Positions 41,709 through 44,592 of a stretch of 44,592 nucleotides of DNA are shown here, piece by piece. The notes beneath the pieces were generated by a model. The model was not told where the DNA came from and ran no database searches. It saw only the letters and a program-made list of their open reading frames with translations. The position numbers were made by a program, and so were the translations under genes. Source of the DNA: Nitrososphaerota archaeon (GTDB taxonomy: Archaea; Thermoproteota; Nitrososphaeria; Nitrososphaerales; UBA213); assembly GCA_002713325.1 (NCBI GenBank), contig PAWD01000008.1:1-44592 (forward strand). The letters run 5' to 3'. Every line of letters begins with the position of its first letter. The stretch's first letter is position 1.

Positions 41709-43805
41709 CTATCCAACCTGTGCAAACAAAAGTAAAAGTACAAACACCAGCCCTATTGCAAATACATAGATGTATGTATGTATCACACCAGTTTGCATGA
41801 ACCTTACCACCTTAGATCCCCAAGCCATGGTGAATTGGAAGGATGGATTAATACCCTCTATTATTATATTTTCAAAATAGCGCCATATACTTCTAGAAAT
41901 TATTAATGGTCCATGCACGAAAATCCAGTAGTAGAAGCTGTTAATATACCACCTATTTTCTAAGAATTTGAAGATAGCACGTGTAACGATGTTTGAACTG
42001 ATAACAGTTGGACTCACTTGTCTGCCTATATAGAATACATATCCCAAACCTGCACCAATGCCGAATGCCAACAAAGATGATACTATGGCAATAGGATTAA
42101 AGCTAACAGATGCATGTGATTCTATACCATAAGAATTCATCAGGAAGATAGCAAATATGTTATGTAAGCTCTCCTGAACAAATGGTCCAGCTATACCTAT
42201 AACTATGGTCAGACCTGCAAGTATGCTAAATGGTATCCACATAATAGCGCCAACTTCTTGCAGTTTGTGACCTTTGAGTTCCATCTCATTTATGTGCTTA
42301 CTCTTATTTCCAAACAAAGCCATACCCACCATTCTCATCGTATAGAACGATGTCATAAGAGCGACCAACACAGCCAACCAGTACAGAATATCAGCAAATG
42401 CGTAGTGTGATTCAAGTAGGGAAGCAAAGATTGCGTCTTTGCTCCAGAAGCCGCTTGTTATTATTGGAGCGCCTGCAAGTGACAAGGCAGCTGCCATAAT
42501 AGCAATGTATGTTTTACGCATATGTTTCTTCAAACCACCCATATTTTCCATGAACCTACTGTGAGAAATGTGTAACAATCCACCCGCTGCCATGAATAAT
42601 GATGCCTTGAACATAGCATGACTAGCAAGATGGAAAAGACCTGCAGTATATCCTTCAACGAATTCAGATGATAAACCAGCTATACCAAGTGCAAGCATCA
42701 TGTAACCTATTTGCGAACCAGTAGAATACGCTAGTACTCTCTTTATCTCCTTGTTAACCATTGCTTGTGATGCTAACAAAAATGCTGTAATGACTCCAAC
42801 CCATGCTACTATTTCGAAGAACTGGCTTGAGGCGAAAGCCGCTACCGCGAAGAATAATGGACCGATCCTTGCCACAAAATACACACCTGCCTTGACCATC
42901 GTTGCTGCGTGTATGAGTGCTGAAACCGCCATTGGACCTGTCATAGCATCTGGTAACCATACATGCAATGGGAATTGTGCAGATTTACCAATTGCGCCGC
43001 CGAAGAGCAATACCGTAGCTGGTATAAACAATCCCTGTGATATCATTGTCTCTGCCCATGCTGTATCATGCAGAAGTACTTTGTACTCGAAGCTACCCGC
43101 ATATGCAAATATCATAAACATACCTGCTAACATCATAACATCACCAACTTTTGTCATCATGAATGCTTTCATACCGGCATGCGATGGAGATGTATACATT
43201 GCAATTCCAATTGCATGACGACCTATCCTACCAACGTAATCTTTTGTACGATCCTTATACCAAAAGCCTATCAATGCGTAAGATGCTAGGCCTACTCCCT
43301 CCCAACCGAAGAAGAGCATCAAAAAGTTATCAGATAATATTATCAGCTGCATGCTACCAATGAAGAAGCTCATTAAGAACCAGTATCTGGTTAGGTTACG
43401 ATTGCGATTCAAGCTCCTCATGTAACCTATACTGTACACCATAATGAGAAATGATATCCATGATACCAGGTTGGTCATGATTATGCTTAACGTATCGGCA
43501 AGAACTCCAGCGTTGATGCCAATACTACCAATCCAAGAATATTGACTATGTACCTCACTTCCTGCAAATATAACAGGGATAAGTGTTACAGCTAAAATTG
43601 CACTTACAAACGACAAACTGACTGGACCAAGATCCCTTACTCTATGCCCAACTTTTGCAAACAAAGGTGTGAGTAGGGCACCTATCATCGGTAGGATCCA
43701 GATTAGCCATACATTGATTGAAAGATTGTCAAAATTTCCAACCGCTGGTGCAACTGCCTCCTGGCCAACTTGTATCGCAAGGTTAAGTAATTCACCCAAA
43801 CCCAT
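41709..43805 (-). CDS. nuoL: NADH-quinone oxidoreductase-type subunit L
   Basis: Largest antiporter-like complex I subunit, 698 residues, with about 16 membrane helices and the long amphipathic lateral helix expected after about residue 560. Landmarks: GWEGVGLASYALIGFW, FPLHVWLPDAMTGPMAVSALIHAATMVKAGVYFV (the conserved Lys/His channel) and FWSKDAIFASLLESHYAF. It starts at ATG 43805, seven bases after the nuoM stop, and is followed by nuoN, the typical archaeal M-L-N order. Confidence 0.97.
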   Translation of the reverse strand: MGLGELLNLAIQVGQEAVAPAVGNFDNLSINVWLIWILPMIGALLTPLFAKVGHRVRDLGPVSLSFVSAILAVTLIPVIFAGSEVHSQYSWIGSIGINAGVLADTLSIIMTNLVSWISFLIMVYSIGYMRSLNRNRNLTRYWFLMSFFIGSMQLIILSDNFLMLFFGWEGVGLASYALIGFWYKDRTKDYVGRIGRHAIGIAMYTSPSHAGMKAFMMTKVGDVMMLAGMFMIFAYAGSFEYKVLLHDTAWAETMISQGLFIPATVLLFGGAIGKSAQFPLHVWLPDAMTGPMAVSALIHAATMVKAGVYFVARIGPLFFAVAAFASSQFFEIVAWVGVITAFLLASQAMVNKEIKRVLAYSTGSQIGYMMLALGIAGLSSEFVEGYTAGLFHLASHAMFKASLFMAAGGLLHISHSRFMENMGGLKKHMRKTYIAIMAAALSLAGAPIITSGFWSKDAIFASLLESHYAFADILYWLAVLVALMTSFYTMRMVGMALFGNKSKHINEMELKGHKLQEVGAIMWIPFSILAGLTIVIGIAGPFVQESLHNIFAIFLMNSYGIESHASVSFNPIAIVSSLLAFGIGAGLGYVFYIGRQVSPTVISSNIVTRAIFKFLENRWYINSFYYWIFVHGPLIISRSIWRYFENIIIEGINPSFQFTMAWGSKVVRFMQTGVIHTYIYVFAIGLVFVLLLLFAQVG

Positions 43806-43812
43806 TTACCTA

Positions 43813-44592
43813 TCACCCTATTATGCTCTGCATAAACGGAATTATGGTACTAGTGAATATTTCTGGGTAAATTCCAATCACTATAGTTAACAATGCTAAC
43901 ATCATCATGGGTACAGTCATATACAGTGAACCTTCCTTTACTTTTTCCAACCCAGCTGCCAGTTTGCCGAAAAATATACGCTTTATCATCCACAACAAAT
44001 AGCCTGCAGTTAAAACGGTCGTAGATAGAGCTAGACCAAATACTATGATTCTAAGCATAGAACCTTCCGCAAGTGCAGTTTGCAGCGCGCCATAGAACAA
44101 CATCCATTCTCCCATGAAGCCATTTGTTGGAGGAATGCCCATAATTGCAAGTGCACCTATAATAGCAGTTGTAGTTGTAATTGGTAACTTGCCAGCTAGT
44201 CCTCCAAGTTTGGACAAACTCCTTCTTCCTACCTGTAGTATCAACATTCCTGCCATCATGAAGAGTAATGCTTTACCTGTTCCGTGACTAATGTAAAGCA
44301 TTACAGAACCCGTTACACCTATTGCGTTTAGAGAAGCAAAGCCGAATATGAAGTACCCCATCTGGCTTATGCTGGAGTATGCTAATATGCGCTTCACATC
44401 GTCCTGCATAAGTGCCATAGCACCTCCGTAGGCCATAGTTATGAATGCCCAAATGCTTAGATAGAGCGATGTTTCTTGGTACATCTCAGGTAACAGCACC
44501 ATCAGTAGACGCATTAACGCATAACCACCTATACCGATCATTGCTGGAGAAAGCAATGCACTGATGGGGGTTGGTGCTTCAGCATGAGCATG
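43813..44592 (-). CDS. nuoM: NADH-quinone oxidoreductase-type subunit M, 5'-truncated by the window
   Basis: The frame is open to the right edge; the first codons visible encode HAHAEAPTPISALLSPAMIG, which is the HAxAPxxxS region of NuoM before a conserved helix. About 260 residues of the C-terminal half remain, with helices around FITMAYGGAMALMQDD, KRILAYSSISQMGYFIFGF, ISHGTGKALLFMMAG (conserved Lys) and GFMGEWMLFYGAL (Glu). The true start lies outside the window. It is the first of the three subunits here and belongs to a larger nuo operon on the minus strand. Confidence 0.95.
   Translation of the reverse strand, partial: HAHAEAPTPISALLSPAMIGIGGYALMRLLMVLLPEMYQETSLYLSIWAFITMAYGGAMALMQDDVKRILAYSSISQMGYFIFGFASLNAIGVTGSVMLYISHGTGKALLFMMAGMLILQVGRRSLSKLGGLAGKLPITTTTAIIGALAIMGIPPTNGFMGEWMLFYGALQTALAEGSMLRIIVFGLALSTTVLTAGYLLWMIKRIFFGKLAAGLEKVKEGSLYMTVPMMMLALLTIVIGIYPEIFTSTIIPFMQSIIG

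Noticed and set aside
42751-43218. 155-codon ORF antisense to nuoL
   Set aside because: Shadow of a conserved membrane gene; Ala/Ile/Thr-rich translation without a family.

Overview
The window is 44.6 kb of low-GC archaeal DNA. Its informational genes are archaeal: EF-1A, uS10, RNA polymerase subunit P (Rpb12), Alba, a DRG-type GTPase, an archaeal/Sec11-type signal peptidase, ScpA/ScpB, and tRNAs with archaeal introns at non-canonical sites. The metabolic genes include bifunctional FBP aldolase/phosphatase, archaeal triosephosphate isomerase, a CADD-like protein, an F420/flavin LLM oxidoreductase, a NuoM-L-N block, a free-standing Lrp RAM domain and several small conserved unknowns. Together these point to Nitrososphaerota (Thaumarchaeota). 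The low GC and long spacers resemble low-GC Nitrososphaerales, but that finer placement is inference.

Layout. 1-1.2 kb: end of a chaperone gene (probably dnaK) with a perfect 21-nt repeat, then dnaJ. 1.8-4.3 kb: a HAD nucleotidase and a sugar-nucleotidyltransferase. 4.5-7.8 kb: MscS channel with DUF432 partner, Lrp RAM protein, zinc alcohol dehydrogenase. 8.0-11.8 kb: ScpA/ScpB, a ribbon-helix-helix-like peptide, EF-1A, uS10, RpoP and a one-finger C2H2 protein; three of these are under 60 codons. 12.2-14.0 kb: FBP aldolase/phosphatase overlapping TIM (gluconeogenesis).

14.0-21.6 kb is one functional module. A minus-strand operon gcvT-gcvH-gcvPA-gcvPB-lplB-lplA-lpd encodes the whole glycine cleavage system, a two-part lipoate ligase and the E3 enzyme; lipoyl synthase lipA is divergent from it. 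GcvH is the lipoylated carrier, LplA/LplB and LipA provide the cofactor, and Lpd reoxidises it. The 5' end of lipA looks frameshifted.

21.6-26.4 kb: a type III PKS/KAS III-like thiolase-fold enzyme co-transcribed with an LLM oxidoreductase, a cobalamin-binding protein, a membrane zinc-ribbon protein and a PEP mutase/isocitrate lyase-family enzyme. 26.4-31.3 kb: a membrane-anchored conserved protein, DRG GTPase, a small unknown, Alba, cyclophilin and a PfkB kinase. 31.4-36.1 kb: three tRNA genes (Lys-UUU, CAU, Glu-UUC), all with introns at non-canonical sites, interspersed with signal peptidase, a probable box C/D guide RNA, RNase HI, a coiled-coil protein, a secreted unknown and a CADD-like oxygenase. 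36.3-40.2 kb: EgtB-like sulfoxide synthase, a polyprenyl diphosphate synthase and an HD-GNAT fusion. 40.2-44.6 kb: the end of a complex I operon (NuoM-NuoL-NuoN).

The most notable items are the cluster of intron-bearing tRNAs, a C/D sRNA with two 12-nt guides, the lipoate/glycine-cleavage module with a split ligase and a suspicious lipA start, and the PKS-LLM pair. I saw no CRISPR array, transposase, integrase or rRNA gene.
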